From Bin80 sp026709335 (GTDB lineage: Bacteria > Bacteroidota > Rhodothermia > Rhodothermales > Bin80): a stretch of DNA of 64,000 bases. Within the stretch, counting starts at the first letter, position 1. The number at the start of each line of letters is the position of its first letter. The DNA lies in NCBI GenBank assembly GCA_965200825.1, contig OZ241385.1, positions 1,116,001 through 1,180,000 of the forward strand. The letters are read 5' to 3'. Of this stretch, positions 8,928 through 17,751 are shown piece by piece. Position numbers and translations under genes: made by a program. The notes beneath the pieces were generated by a model that was not told the origin of the DNA, did not search any database, and was given only the letters and a program-made list of their open reading frames with translations.

Positions 8928-9947
8928 ATGCGTCGTCTATTTTGTATTCAGCTGTGTTTGGTAGTATGTCAAGTTTTTACAGCTTCAGGTCAGGAATTAA
9001 TTGGTTCAGTTCAGGTTTTGGATGAATCAGTGAAGAAGTTGGTTGCTCCGAATGCGCAGTTAGAAATTTTGGCAGAAGGATTTAGTTGGTCAGAAGGGCC
9101 GGTCTGGATCAGTGATGGAGAATATTTGCTTTTTTCCGATGTACCGACCAACCAAATCTATGAATGGAGCGAAGAAAATGATCTTCAGGTATTTCTGGAA
9201 CCCTCTGGATATACTGGATCTGAAGAAAGAGGAGGATCTCTTGGATCAAATGGACTCACACTGGATTTTGAGGGAAATCTAATTATTGCTCAACATGGCG
9301 ACCGCCGGATTGCTCGATTGAGAGTAGTGAATCCATGGAACCCTGAGCCAGCTTACCAGACAGTTGTAGATCAGTACAAGGGAGCGCGATTAAATAGCCC
9401 CAATGATCTTGTTTATCACTCAAATGGGACGCTTTATTTTACAGATCCACCATATGGACTTCAGCTACGTTCTGAAGATCCTGGCAAGGAATTAGACTTT
9501 GAAGGTGTTTTTAGCTTTACTCCAGATGGTGAGATTACACTTTTGGTATCCGATTTAAGTCGCCCCAATGGCCTGGCCTTTTCACCAGATCAAAAAACAC
9601 TGTATGTCTCAAATTCGGATCCCGAACGTGCGATCTTGATGGCTTACGATGTGATGGATAATGGTGGAATAGAGAACGGACGAATTCTTTTTGATGCAAC
9701 GAGTTTTGTAAAAGAAGGACTTCCTGGATTACCTGACGGTTTGAAGGTGGATTTAGATGGTAATATATTCGCGACAGGGCCCGGGGGAATTTTGATCATC
9801 AGTTCTGATGGAACTCACTTGGGAACAATCAACACTACTCAGCCTGCCGCCAATTGTGCTTTCGGAAACGACGGAAGCATGCTATACATCACAGCTAACA
9901 TGTACCTGCTCCGTATCCCACTACTCACCAAAGGAGCAATTCCGTGA
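8928..9947 (+). CDS. SMP-30/gluconolactonase-family lactonase, secreted
   Basis: A 339-residue exported member of the SMP-30/gluconolactonase/LRE family, a six-bladed propeller that hydrolyses sugar lactones using a divalent metal. A signal peptide ends near residue 21 (TASGQ). Metal and active-site positions fit the family: Glu in WSEGPVW, Asn in GSNGLTLDFEGN, Asn in NSPNDLVYHSNGTLYFTDP, RPNGLAFSPDQKTLYVSN, and the likely general-base Asp in GLPDGLKVDLDGN. The full domain is present. Next to quinoprotein-type dehydrogenases, the obvious role is to open aldonolactones produced by sugar oxidation in the periplasm. Probably cotranscribed with the cytochrome gene 17 bases upstream. Confidence 0.92.
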   Translation: MRRLFCIQLCLVVCQVFTASGQELIGSVQVLDESVKKLVAPNAQLEILAEGFSWSEGPVWISDGEYLLFSDVPTNQIYEWSEENDLQVFLEPSGYTGSEERGGSLGSNGLTLDFEGNLIIAQHGDRRIARLRVVNPWNPEPAYQTVVDQYKGARLNSPNDLVYHSNGTLYFTDPPYGLQLRSEDPGKELDFEGVFSFTPDGEITLLVSDLSRPNGLAFSPDQKTLYVSNSDPERAILMAYDVMDNGGIENGRILFDATSFVKEGLPGLPDGLKVDLDGNIFATGPGGILIISSDGTHLGTINTTQPAANCAFGNDGSMLYITANMYLLRIPLLTKGAIP

Positions 9948-10044
9948 TGGCTACGATACCCTCCTGCATATCTTATGGCAAATATCCAAGTCATGAATGT
10001 AATAGCTAAGGATTTACCCGACAGGTGCTGCATACCAGATCATT

Positions 10045-10058
10045 GGAGGCCCTAAATC
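10045..10058 (+). promoter_or_regulatory. Shine-Dalgarno and unusual ATC start
   Basis: GGAGG (10045-10049), six-base spacer, ATC (10056-10058). The spacing is ideal and there is no standard start codon that would keep motif I of the HAD enzyme, so this site decides the start. Confidence 0.6.
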
Positions 10059-10727
10059 ACTGAAGCTCCTTCAGCCATACTATTTGATATGGACGGAGTC
10101 CTCGTTGACTCGGAGTCTATACATGAAAAAGCTCAGAATATTGTCTGTAGACAATACGAACTGAATGTTCCCAAGTCCGTCTCTCCTATCTTCAAGGGAT
10201 GGACAGAAAAACGAGTCTATGAGTATATCGCTGAAAATTTTGGGACAGGGCCTGCGACTGTAGAAGAATTGATCAAAGCAAAACATGCAACTTATGCCGA
10301 TTTGGTAGATGAACTTCAAATGGTGCCAGGAGCACTACGTTTGCTTCAATTTGTTCATAGCTCTGGTCTGCCTCTGGGCCTTGTTACTTCTGCAACAAAA
10401 GCAGATCAGGAGCGAGCGTTTGCCAATTTTGATCTGAGTCCCTACTTCTCATCAGTAGTCACAGTCGAAGATGTCACACGTCCCAAGCCTGACTCTCAGC
10501 CATTTTTGAGAGGCGCTACGCAATTGGGGGTATCGGCCACAGAATGCCTCGTAATTGAAGACTCCACCTATGGGATCCTTGGCGCACTGCGAGCGGGATG
10601 CCATGTATTTGGTATTTCAACAACCTTCTCCTCTCAAACTTTACAGGAAGCTGGCGCACATGCCGTGTATAATTCGATGGAAGATATAGAATTGCAACTG
10701 AAAGCAGTTCTCACAGCGACTGCATGA
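10056..10727 (+). CDS. HAD-superfamily phosphatase, apparent ATC start
   Basis: About 223 residues of a beta-phosphoglucomutase/phosphatase-like HAD hydrolase. Motif I is AILFDMDGVLVDS (nucleophile Asp first, acid/base Asp two residues later); motif II is VTSATK; motif III the Lys in RPKPD; motif IV IEDSTYG. The helical cap with GWTEKRVYEYIAEN fits subclass I. The first ATG, at 10089, falls inside motif I and would remove both the first beta-strand and the nucleophile. Upstream in frame there is only ATC ACT GAA GCT CCT TCA GCC after a TAA stop, with no ATG, GTG or TTG. A GGAGG at 10045-10049 sits six bases before the ATC at 10056, so I place the start there. The substrate is probably a small phosphosugar. 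A sequencing error (ATG to ATC) is the alternative. Confidence 0.85.
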   Translation: MTEAPSAILFDMDGVLVDSESIHEKAQNIVCRQYELNVPKSVSPIFKGWTEKRVYEYIAENFGTGPATVEELIKAKHATYADLVDELQMVPGALRLLQFVHSSGLPLGLVTSATKADQERAFANFDLSPYFSSVVTVEDVTRPKPDSQPFLRGATQLGVSATECLVIEDSTYGILGALRAGCHVFGISTTFSSQTLQEAGAHAVYNSMEDIELQLKAVLTATA

Positions 10728-10781
10728 GCGGATTAAGCATCGTATCGTATGTCACCCCATTTTTGAACGAACCTTTGATCG

Positions 10782-12935
10782 ATGCTACGCGCGATTACTT
10801 CGTCGTTGATATTACTTATTCTGTGTGGCTGCGTCTCCAAACAAAACCACATCAAAACCAGTGAGGCCTATACTCAATGGTCTGTCTACCTGGGTGATGC
10901 CACAAGTAGCCACTACTCTACGCTCGATCAGATCAATCGGAATAATGTAGATGAACTTACCCTTGTTTGGAGCTACAATTCTGGGGACGCAGATAGCACT
11001 GATCGTACACAGATACAATGCAATCCGATCATTGTAGAATCTGTCTTATATGCTACTTCGCCAGAATTAAAAGCACTTGCCTTGAACGCGGTTACAGGTG
11101 AAGAAATCTGGCGTTTTGATCCATTCGAATCTGGTGCTGTCGCTGAGGGGCCTGGAATTAACAGAGGTGTCAGCTATTGGGAGGGCAATGATCAACATGT
11201 ATCGCGCATCCTATACTCGGCCGGATCCAAATTATTTGCCCTGAATGCAAGGACTGGAAAGCTAATCCAGTCATTCGGCGAAGGCGGAGTCGTTGATTTA
11301 CGAGAGGGTTTGGGGCGTGATGTGAATGATTTATCCGTATCTGCACGCACTCCTGGAATAATTTTCAAGCATTTGTTGATTCAGGGAACATCTTTATCCG
11401 AAGGAATTCGATCAGCACCAGGCCATATCCGAGCATATGACGTTCGCACAGGAGGGATTGAATGGATCTTTCATACCATTCCACATCCAGGTGAGTTTGG
11501 ATATAAAACATGGCCGCCGCAGGCATATCAATATGTTGGAGGAGCTAATGCTTGGAGCGGAATGAGCTTGGATGAAGAACGAGAAATTGTTTTCCTGCCC
11601 ATTGGGTCGGCAGCATTTGATTTTTGGGGCGGCAATCGACACGGGGAAAACCTGTTTGCCAATTCCATCCTTGCACTTGATGTGATGACTGGAGAGCGTA
11701 AATGGCATTATCAAGTGGTTCGTCACGATCTGTGGGATCGTGATCTACCGGCAGCTCCAAATTTGGTTACCGTCGAATATCAGGGACGAAGAGTGGATGC
11801 TGTGGCTCAAGTAACCAAAAGTGGTCACGTATTTCTTCTTGACCGGGAAACTGGAGTCCCTCTTTTTCCGATTGAGGAACGAGCATTCCCGCCGTCTGAT
11901 CTGGAAGGCGAAGAGGCATGGCCAACCCAACCGATTCCGCTTGCCCCTCCTCCGTTCGCACGCCAACGGTTTGACGCGAAGGATATAACAAATATTTCAC
12001 AGGAATCACACGATTATGTAAGAGAACGTTTTCATCAGGTTCGCTCAGATGGTCAATTTATTCCTCCCAGTGTGGAAGGAACAATGATCTTCCCGGGATT
12101 TGACGGAGGCGCAGAATGGGGAGGCGCCGGCTATGATCCAACAACAGGTATGTTGTACGTCAACAGTAATGAGATGCCATGGATTCTCACAATGGTTCCC
12201 TTAAATCCCGATGGAGTGACAACAGGTAGAGGTTTATATGCACGCTATTGTGCAGGTTGTCATGGTATCAGACTGGATGGATCTGCCGGTAGCGATATGC
12301 CTGCATTGACAGATATAGAATTGCTCATGACTCGAGATGAAGTCATGGACAGGGTGACAAAAGGTATCGGCTTTATGCCTTCATTTGGGTTTCTATCATC
12401 AAATGAAATATCCGCTATTACCGATTATCTGTTTAGTGATGTAGAGCTGAATCAGGATGAATCTATCCAACTATCCGGTCATGAAATGAGCAGTTCTTTT
12501 GCAGGCTCCCCATACGGGCATACAGGGTATAATAGATTTCTTGACCAGGACGGTTATCCCGCGATCAAGCCTCCGTGGGGGACACTGAATGCAATTGACC
12601 TGAATAAGGGTACGATTGAATGGTCTGTGCCATTCGGTGAATATCCAGAACTTACCGCGAAGGGTATTCCGCAAACGGGTACAGAAAACTATGGTGGTCC
12701 AGTGGTTACTGCTGGGGGATTAATATTTATTGCCGCGACAAAAGACGAACGTTTTCGAGCATTTGATAAAGATACCGGAGCAGTTCTGTGGGAGACTCAG
12801 CTTCCGGCAGGTGGTTATGCAACTCCAGCAACATATGAAGTATACGGAAAACAATACGTGGTCATTGCCGCGGGTGGCGGTAAAATGGGCACAAAGTCGG
12901 GGAATTTCTATCTAGCTTTCGCGCTGACAAATTGA
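10782..12935 (+). CDS. PQQ-dependent quinohaemoprotein dehydrogenase, lipoprotein
   Basis: A 717-residue eight-bladed PQQ propeller enzyme. The N-terminus LILLILCGC is a lipobox signal, so the mature enzyme should be membrane-anchored on the periplasmic side. The N-terminal blade QWSVYLGDATSSHYSTLDQI is diagnostic of the glucose/alcohol quinoprotein family, and the tryptophan-docking repeats (ALNAVTGEEIWRF, ALDVMTGERKWHYQ, AFDKDTGAVLWE) are spread along the chain. A haem c domain is inserted at about residues 480-560 (YARYCAGCHGIRLDG), giving an internal electron acceptor. The final blade ends KQYVVIAAGGGKMGTKSGN. Length and architecture match quinoprotein glucose dehydrogenase-like enzymes with an inserted cytochrome. 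The likely reaction is oxidation of a sugar or alcohol to a lactone or acid with electrons going to periplasmic cytochromes such as the one encoded at 8374. Confidence 0.92.
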   Translation: MLRAITSSLILLILCGCVSKQNHIKTSEAYTQWSVYLGDATSSHYSTLDQINRNNVDELTLVWSYNSGDADSTDRTQIQCNPIIVESVLYATSPELKALALNAVTGEEIWRFDPFESGAVAEGPGINRGVSYWEGNDQHVSRILYSAGSKLFALNARTGKLIQSFGEGGVVDLREGLGRDVNDLSVSARTPGIIFKHLLIQGTSLSEGIRSAPGHIRAYDVRTGGIEWIFHTIPHPGEFGYKTWPPQAYQYVGGANAWSGMSLDEEREIVFLPIGSAAFDFWGGNRHGENLFANSILALDVMTGERKWHYQVVRHDLWDRDLPAAPNLVTVEYQGRRVDAVAQVTKSGHVFLLDRETGVPLFPIEERAFPPSDLEGEEAWPTQPIPLAPPPFARQRFDAKDITNISQESHDYVRERFHQVRSDGQFIPPSVEGTMIFPGFDGGAEWGGAGYDPTTGMLYVNSNEMPWILTMVPLNPDGVTTGRGLYARYCAGCHGIRLDGSAGSDMPALTDIELLMTRDEVMDRVTKGIGFMPSFGFLSSNEISAITDYLFSDVELNQDESIQLSGHEMSSSFAGSPYGHTGYNRFLDQDGYPAIKPPWGTLNAIDLNKGTIEWSVPFGEYPELTAKGIPQTGTENYGGPVVTAGGLIFIAATKDERFRAFDKDTGAVLWETQLPAGGYATPATYEVYGKQYVVIAAGGGKMGTKSGNFYLAFALTN

Positions 12936-12943
12936 AGATAACT

Positions 12944-12978
12944 GATGTATATTCGGGATGATTAACCGAGTATACATC
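12944..12978. terminator. Hairpin between convergent genes
   Basis: GATGTATATTCGG (12944-12956) pairs with CCGAGTATACATC (12966-12978): 13 bp with one G-U/C wobble position and a nine-base loop. It lies just after the PQQ dehydrogenase and before the opposing DUF1080 gene, where a bidirectional terminator is expected, but no U-tract follows on either strand. Confidence 0.5.
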
Positions 12979-13070
12979 CCTAATCTTCGACAAGCAGAGT
13001 ATCCCTGAAATGGAAGTTTCCTAACCGATTAAAAGTCGAACAGCGACCTCTCAGTCGGCGTCACTGTATT

Positions 13071-13808
13071 CTATGAATCCGATGCAGGTAAAGATCGGAT
13101 ACGAATATTTCTAAACCATACGGGGTCACTGTGATCCTGAAGGCAAATATGCCCTACTTTGTTCATGCCGTAAGTGGGCATGTCAACCCACTTACTTTCT
13201 GCAATCGTGGCCTTCCAGTCATCACTCCACAACTCGTATGAAACAATCATTTCACCATTCAACCAATGTTCAACGTTGGCTCCGTTTACAACAATGCGTG
13301 CTTGATTCCATTCTCCAGCAGGATTGACCGCATCAACTGAAGGGGCGTGCATATCATAGTTTGCACCAGCAAGGCGATCACCACCCTGTTGGGCATCCGG
13401 ATGTTTCTCATCATCCAGGATTTGATATTCCGGGCCGGTCCTCCAAGGCGCATCGTGCTCTTCAGAAACTCTGAACATAATTCCACTATTGCCACCGGGC
13501 GAGACTTTCCATTCCAGTTCCAGCTCAAAGTTTTCGTACTCATCGACAGTTACAATATCACCTCCTTTCCCATCAGCTGAGAAGTGCAAGGTCCCGTCAT
13601 CCATTACATGCCATGCCTCGGGCAACCCCTCTCCTGCATAGAGACGCCAATGATCCGCTCCCAATTCCTGCCAAGTGGAATCCATGGTGGTTAATTCTTC
13701 AGTCATTTCTTCAGTCGCATCTTGTTGTAAAGCACTGTAAGAATTCATACAAAGCAGAGAACCCGCTGCAACAATAAAAAATATTCGACAAATCATCAAT
13801 AAATACAT
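13071..13808 (-). CDS. Secreted DUF1080 domain protein
   Basis: A 245-residue single-domain DUF1080 (3-keto-disaccharide hydrolase family) protein, a concanavalin-like beta-sandwich. It has a signal peptide (hydrophobic run RIFFIVAAGSLLCM) and the family landmarks WRLYAGEGLPEAWHVMDDG, FELELEWKVSPGGNSGIMFRV, PEYQILDD, AGEWNQARIVVNG and VGHICLQDHSDPVWFRNIRI. The 50-residue linker before the domain is acidic and Thr/Glu-rich. Family members are reported to cleave 3-keto-glycosides after a sugar has been oxidised at C3; that activity is only inferred here. The MFS gene lies 13 bases upstream on the same strand, so hydrolase and transporter likely form one unit. Confidence 0.9.
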   Translation of the reverse strand: MYLLMICRIFFIVAAGSLLCMNSYSALQQDATEEMTEELTTMDSTWQELGADHWRLYAGEGLPEAWHVMDDGTLHFSADGKGGDIVTVDEYENFELELEWKVSPGGNSGIMFRVSEEHDAPWRTGPEYQILDDEKHPDAQQGGDRLAGANYDMHAPSVDAVNPAGEWNQARIVVNGANVEHWLNGEMIVSYELWSDDWKATIAESKWVDMPTYGMNKVGHICLQDHSDPVWFRNIRIRSLPASDS

Positions 13809-13821
13809 ATTTAAGGATATA

Positions 13822-15072
13822 CTATCCAGGTTGAGTTTCAGCAGATTTGTTATGATCTGCTATTCGATCATTAAATAATAATACGAAAGCCAGTGAGAAT
13901 ATAAATGTAGCGATGGCAAAAATTAACCAAAAGACTCCCCATCCACCAGGATCCAACTGCCCATTCACTCCAAGGGTATTCACATAAGCTCCACTTAGCT
14001 GAGTTCCCAAAAAGAATCCAATTCCTTGAGTCAGCAGAACAAGCAGGCCCTGTACCTGACCGCGAACCTCCGGAGCGGTTTTCTTGTCAATATAAATTTG
14101 GCCTGTAACGAAAAAGAAATCATAGCAGATACCATGAATAAGAATACCAATAAGAATAAAATAGTATACTCCGACACTTGCCCCCAAAGCAAAGATTGCA
14201 AAGCGCACGACCCAGGCAAGCATTCCCAGGAGGAGCATCCACTTTACTCCCAAACGACGAAAGAAAAAAGGAATTAGGAGCATAAAGAAAATTTCACTTA
14301 CTTGGCCAAATGCCATTTCTCCGCTGGGGTTGGCGAAAAATCCTGTGCCAGAGAAAAATTCTTCATGAATTGCAGTGAAATAGAGTGGTGCATACGGGAA
14401 GTAAGTGCCAAAAGCGATGAAGATGAGCATTGCGGCCGCCAGGAATACCACAAAAGATTTGCTTTTTAGAGCATTAAATGCATCAATTCCTGCAATTTGC
14501 TTCCAGGATGTAGTTTGGCCTTTTGACGGGGGCGGTGTGTACGGTAATGTGAAACTATACAAACCAAGAAAGAGAGCTGCGCCTCCACCGATATACAATG
14601 GCGTAGCAGTGGCATCCGCTTTCAAAACATATCCCATGAAAAGACCAATTGCAGCCCAGCCAATGGTTCCGAATACTCGAACTATCGGAAACTCAGTTTC
14701 CTGGTTTTTCAGGTGATGAAATGCCAGTGAGGCAGTTAATCCAAGTGTCGGAAAATAACATAACGCATGTAATCCCAGAAGCGGCAGGAAAAGATAGGAA
14801 CCGGCTGCCAACGGCATGGCACACATTGCTGCCCCGGCAACCAACATGAGTACCGCTAACAACTTCTCTGAGTCGAAAAACCGATCAGCTATCATTCCAA
14901 GAAAAAATGGAGCAATTATACAGGCAATCGGTCCTAATGCATAGGCCCATTGAATCAATTCTCCAACACCAATCGTGTTCATGTAATTACCCAAAGTGGG
15001 GGCCCATGCTCCCCAGATAAAGTATTGCACGAACATCATCAGACTTAGGCGTGCGACAAGGCCTATATTCAT
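13822..15072 (-). CDS. MFS transporter, nucleoside:H+ symporter-like
   Basis: A 416-residue integral membrane protein with about 12 hydrophobic helices, of the NHS (nucleoside:H+ symporter, NupG/XapB-like) branch of the major facilitator superfamily. Landmarks are the first helix LSLMMFVQYFIWGAWAPTLG, the loop GMIADRFFDSEKLL between helices 2 and 3, and the C-terminal YFILIGILIHGICYDFFFVTGQIYID, which is characteristic of this branch. In Bacteroidota-like genomes such transporters are often found with DUF1080 and sugar-oxidation genes and may carry sugars or nucleosides; the substrate here is not known. It is followed 13 bases later by the DUF1080 gene. Confidence 0.88.
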   Translation of the reverse strand: MNIGLVARLSLMMFVQYFIWGAWAPTLGNYMNTIGVGELIQWAYALGPIACIIAPFFLGMIADRFFDSEKLLAVLMLVAGAAMCAMPLAAGSYLFLPLLGLHALCYFPTLGLTASLAFHHLKNQETEFPIVRVFGTIGWAAIGLFMGYVLKADATATPLYIGGGAALFLGLYSFTLPYTPPPSKGQTTSWKQIAGIDAFNALKSKSFVVFLAAAMLIFIAFGTYFPYAPLYFTAIHEEFFSGTGFFANPSGEMAFGQVSEIFFMLLIPFFFRRLGVKWMLLLGMLAWVVRFAIFALGASVGVYYFILIGILIHGICYDFFFVTGQIYIDKKTAPEVRGQVQGLLVLLTQGIGFFLGTQLSGAYVNTLGVNGQLDPGGWGVFWLIFAIATFIFSLAFVLLFNDRIADHNKSAETQPG

Positions 15073-15168
15073 TTGAATCTCATATTTGTTGAAAGGTAAT
15101 TAGCGTCAGTTATTTATTATTCACCCATATTGAACTGCCAGATTGTATCACAGAATATAAGATGAAGA

Positions 15169-17019
15169 TTAATTCTGACTTCGAATCAACTCTTCTATCC
15201 GATCCACAATTGACAGGTCTTCCTGTTGCTCCGCTTCATTAATTTCTGCACGCAAGGAAGCGATTTCTTCGGCGGTCGCTCTTTGGTTTCTTTCCATCTG
15301 ATCTACGTGTGCACGTGCAAGAGCAAATGAAGGAGGCCATACATAGGTTGGTTGCTTCTGTGCATTCAGGTATTCCATTTGGACGGTGTTTGCGGCTGCA
15401 ATTTCATTTTCTGTTAGAAACTCACTGGGAGTGAGCTCAAAAACATCCAGTCCACGAGCAATTTCGCTATTATATATATAGCCATTGTACCAATAGACGG
15501 ACCAGCTCCCTCCCATTGCAGACTCTTCATCGCTCACAGGTCCACGATCATGGTAAGCGATTTCGATGACGTTGGTTGGATCGGTCCAATCTGTAATCGA
15601 TATTCCTCCCTGATACCATGATTGAACAAAAATATCTCTGCCTGGAATCGGAATCAGTGATCCATTATGTGCAACACAGTTCTCTGTTTTTGTTTGGGGA
15701 ACAGGCAACTTATAGTAGCCTACAAAAGTCATCTGATTATTTTCATCAATCGTAAAGTATGCATTTGCCCCCCATTCCATCGGATCGGTTTCGCGACACT
15801 TTGCTCCTCTTCCACCTCCCCATTCATCTGTAAAGAGGATTTTTGATCCATCATTGCTGAATGTTGCCGAATGCCAATAGGCAAAATTGCTATCAGCAAC
15901 TGCATCTATTCGAACCGGATTGAGTGGATCAGAAATATCCAGAAGAAGGCCATATCCCTCACATGCGCCACCGGCCAAGCCAATTTCAGGATACAGTGTG
16001 ATATCGTGACATTGATCGGGGCCGCGGTCCTCGTCATTGTTTGCCCCCATCATCGCTGACATGATCTCCGGAAGAGCTTCACGAAATGCAGCTGTGTCTG
16101 ACGAAGTTGGCTCAGTGATTTCCTGCTGCGAAAAATAGTTAGCAATCATCGGTGCAACGTATCTATCAGGGAGAGTGTAGTTCCGTGGACCAATCGAAAC
16201 AACAAATTCTCCTCGAGCTCGTGCTTCTTCGAACTCAATTTTCTCAGCCTCAGTGGGGCCATGGACAGGCGGAGCGGCTAAATCTTCAAAAATCCGGGGA
16301 GAACTCATGATGGCTGCTTCGACGGGGTTAGCTAAGGGCACTTTGATGACTTCAATACGAAAGAGAGAACTTTCTGGATCTTCACTTGGAGACAAACCCG
16401 AACATCCAGGTAATTCCTCCGCAGGCCTTACTGGTGCTGATCCAGCAACGTAGACATATATATTCTCATCATCCTCAGGATCTTTCAATAGGGAATGCGT
16501 ATGAGATCCGCGACAAGTCTGTACATTATGGATATACTGTGGATCAAGAACATCAGTAATGTCAAAGATCCGAATTCCTCTCAGGCGATCTTCACTGATC
16601 TGTTCATCTACCCCTTGCGTTCCGCAATCAAGGCGCCCCCCGAGTCCCTCTCCAGATACAAATAACAGATTTTCATATACAGATACGTCGCTCTGAGAAG
16701 CTGGACATAAATATTCTTTTGCGAGAACAGGGTTCGCCGGATCAGATACATCCCATATTTGAATCCCATTGTAATTCCCCTGGAACACATAGTGATCTTT
16801 GAAAGCAAGGTCAGTATTGGTTGCTCCAATAAAATCTTCGGGAGGACGAACAGTAGTCAGCTTAGTTAAATTCCAAATTGCTTCTTCTGCGTCAAAAAGG
16901 CCGGCTGCAAGACCAACTCTCGGGTCATCAAAAACCATTTCCTGCTGAGAAAAGCTATTTTGTGCTGGAATTAGGGCTATTACCATGAACGTGGCCCCGA
17001 GTAGATACCGAGTATTCAT
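15169..17019 (-). CDS. Secreted LVIVD-repeat beta-propeller protein
   Basis: A 616-residue exported protein with LVIVD-type repeats, which form a propeller. The signal peptide ends near SFSQ (residue 25). Repeat blades such as YNGIQIWDVSDPANPVLAKE, RGIRIFDITDVLDPQYIHN, LLLDISDPLNPVRIDAV and GGISITDWTDPTNVIEIAYH show the G-x-x-I-x-D-x-S-D-P-x-x-P pattern. Several Cys and His residues (CRGSHTHS, CHDITLYPE, CEGYG) occur between blades and could bind a metal or form disulfides. The C-terminal 60 residues are a predicted coiled coil (ATAEEIASLRAEINEAEQQ). It lies 29 bases downstream of a DUF305 gene; LVIVD and DUF305 proteins are frequent neighbours. Function unknown. Confidence 0.88.
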   Translation of the reverse strand: MNTRYLLGATFMVIALIPAQNSFSQQEMVFDDPRVGLAAGLFDAEEAIWNLTKLTTVRPPEDFIGATNTDLAFKDHYVFQGNYNGIQIWDVSDPANPVLAKEYLCPASQSDVSVYENLLFVSGEGLGGRLDCGTQGVDEQISEDRLRGIRIFDITDVLDPQYIHNVQTCRGSHTHSLLKDPEDDENIYVYVAGSAPVRPAEELPGCSGLSPSEDPESSLFRIEVIKVPLANPVEAAIMSSPRIFEDLAAPPVHGPTEAEKIEFEEARARGEFVVSIGPRNYTLPDRYVAPMIANYFSQQEITEPTSSDTAAFREALPEIMSAMMGANNDEDRGPDQCHDITLYPEIGLAGGACEGYGLLLDISDPLNPVRIDAVADSNFAYWHSATFSNDGSKILFTDEWGGGRGAKCRETDPMEWGANAYFTIDENNQMTFVGYYKLPVPQTKTENCVAHNGSLIPIPGRDIFVQSWYQGGISITDWTDPTNVIEIAYHDRGPVSDEESAMGGSWSVYWYNGYIYNSEIARGLDVFELTPSEFLTENEIAAANTVQMEYLNAQKQPTYVWPPSFALARAHVDQMERNQRATAEEIASLRAEINEAEQQEDLSIVDRIEELIRSQN

Positions 17020-17048
17020 TTTATGTTAGGTTTACTCTAGTTTGAAGT

Positions 17049-17684
17049 TTAAAGTTGTTCAAGCATCAGTTTCATGCGTTCAATTTCCGTAATTTGATCA
17101 ACATGAATGTCAGATGCCAATCTGTAAATATCATCATCTGTGATGGCTCCATCTATCTTGAATAGTTCTCGAACCATATAGACGGCTCCTTCATGATGCA
17201 TGATCATATACTCAAGAAATAACCGATCGAAATCATTCCCCTCGGCTCCTTCAAGCTCTTTCAGTTGCTCATCAGAAAGCATTCCTGGCATATGCATCTT
17301 GTGGTCATGTGTACCATGAATCATCAGAGAGCTTCCCTCTATCATGATATGTGGAATTGGCTGACCTCGTTTACGAAGCCAATCCTGCATGAGTTGGATT
17401 TCATCATTTTGTGCATTGATAATCCGACTGGCGAGGGTCTGGATAATAGGGCTTGCCCCATTGGGCTCAGCAAAAGATGACATGATCAAGGCCTGAGCAT
17501 GATGAGCAATCATACCAGTCATAAAATCTACATCTGCCTGTGAAAAGCGTGTGAGAGCGCTGTCTTTGCGGGCCCAGAAAAGTGCTTCAAGTCTCTCAGT
17601 CTCAGAATCCTGAGCTGCAACAGGATCTGCAATACACAGGAAAAACAAAAAGACAAGTCCGAATCGACCTGAAAAAAATTTCAT
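17049..17684 (-). CDS. DUF305 (CopM-like) secreted protein
   Basis: About 211 residues. The ATG at 17684 gives a clean signal peptide (MKFFSGRFGLVFLFFLCIAD, cleavage near VAAQD); an in-frame upstream ATG at 17801 would add a 39-residue tail overlapping the next gene and is rejected. DUF305 features are the His-rich helices MTGMIAHHAQALIMSS and FLEYMIMHHEGAVYM, with a Met/His patch HDHKMHMPGM between them, which in characterised relatives (CopM, ferritin-like fold) binds copper or other metals. The protein is probably periplasmic. It precedes the LVIVD gene with a 29-base gap, so the two are likely cotranscribed. Confidence 0.9.
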   Translation of the reverse strand: MKFFSGRFGLVFLFFLCIADPVAAQDSETERLEALFWARKDSALTRFSQADVDFMTGMIAHHAQALIMSSFAEPNGASPIIQTLASRIINAQNDEIQLMQDWLRKRGQPIPHIMIEGSSLMIHGTHDHKMHMPGMLSDEQLKELEGAEGNDFDRLFLEYMIMHHEGAVYMVRELFKIDGAITDDDIYRLASDIHVDQITEIERMKLMLEQL

Positions 17685-17751
17685 AAGTAATGTAAAGTAG
17701 CGAACAGAAGGTAATGTACAGGTGCTACAGGGTACCAATATAATGCATCTT

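Noticed and set aside
10089..10727. HAD gene starting at ATG 10089
   Set aside because: This start would remove the catalytic nucleophile Asp and first strand of motif I.
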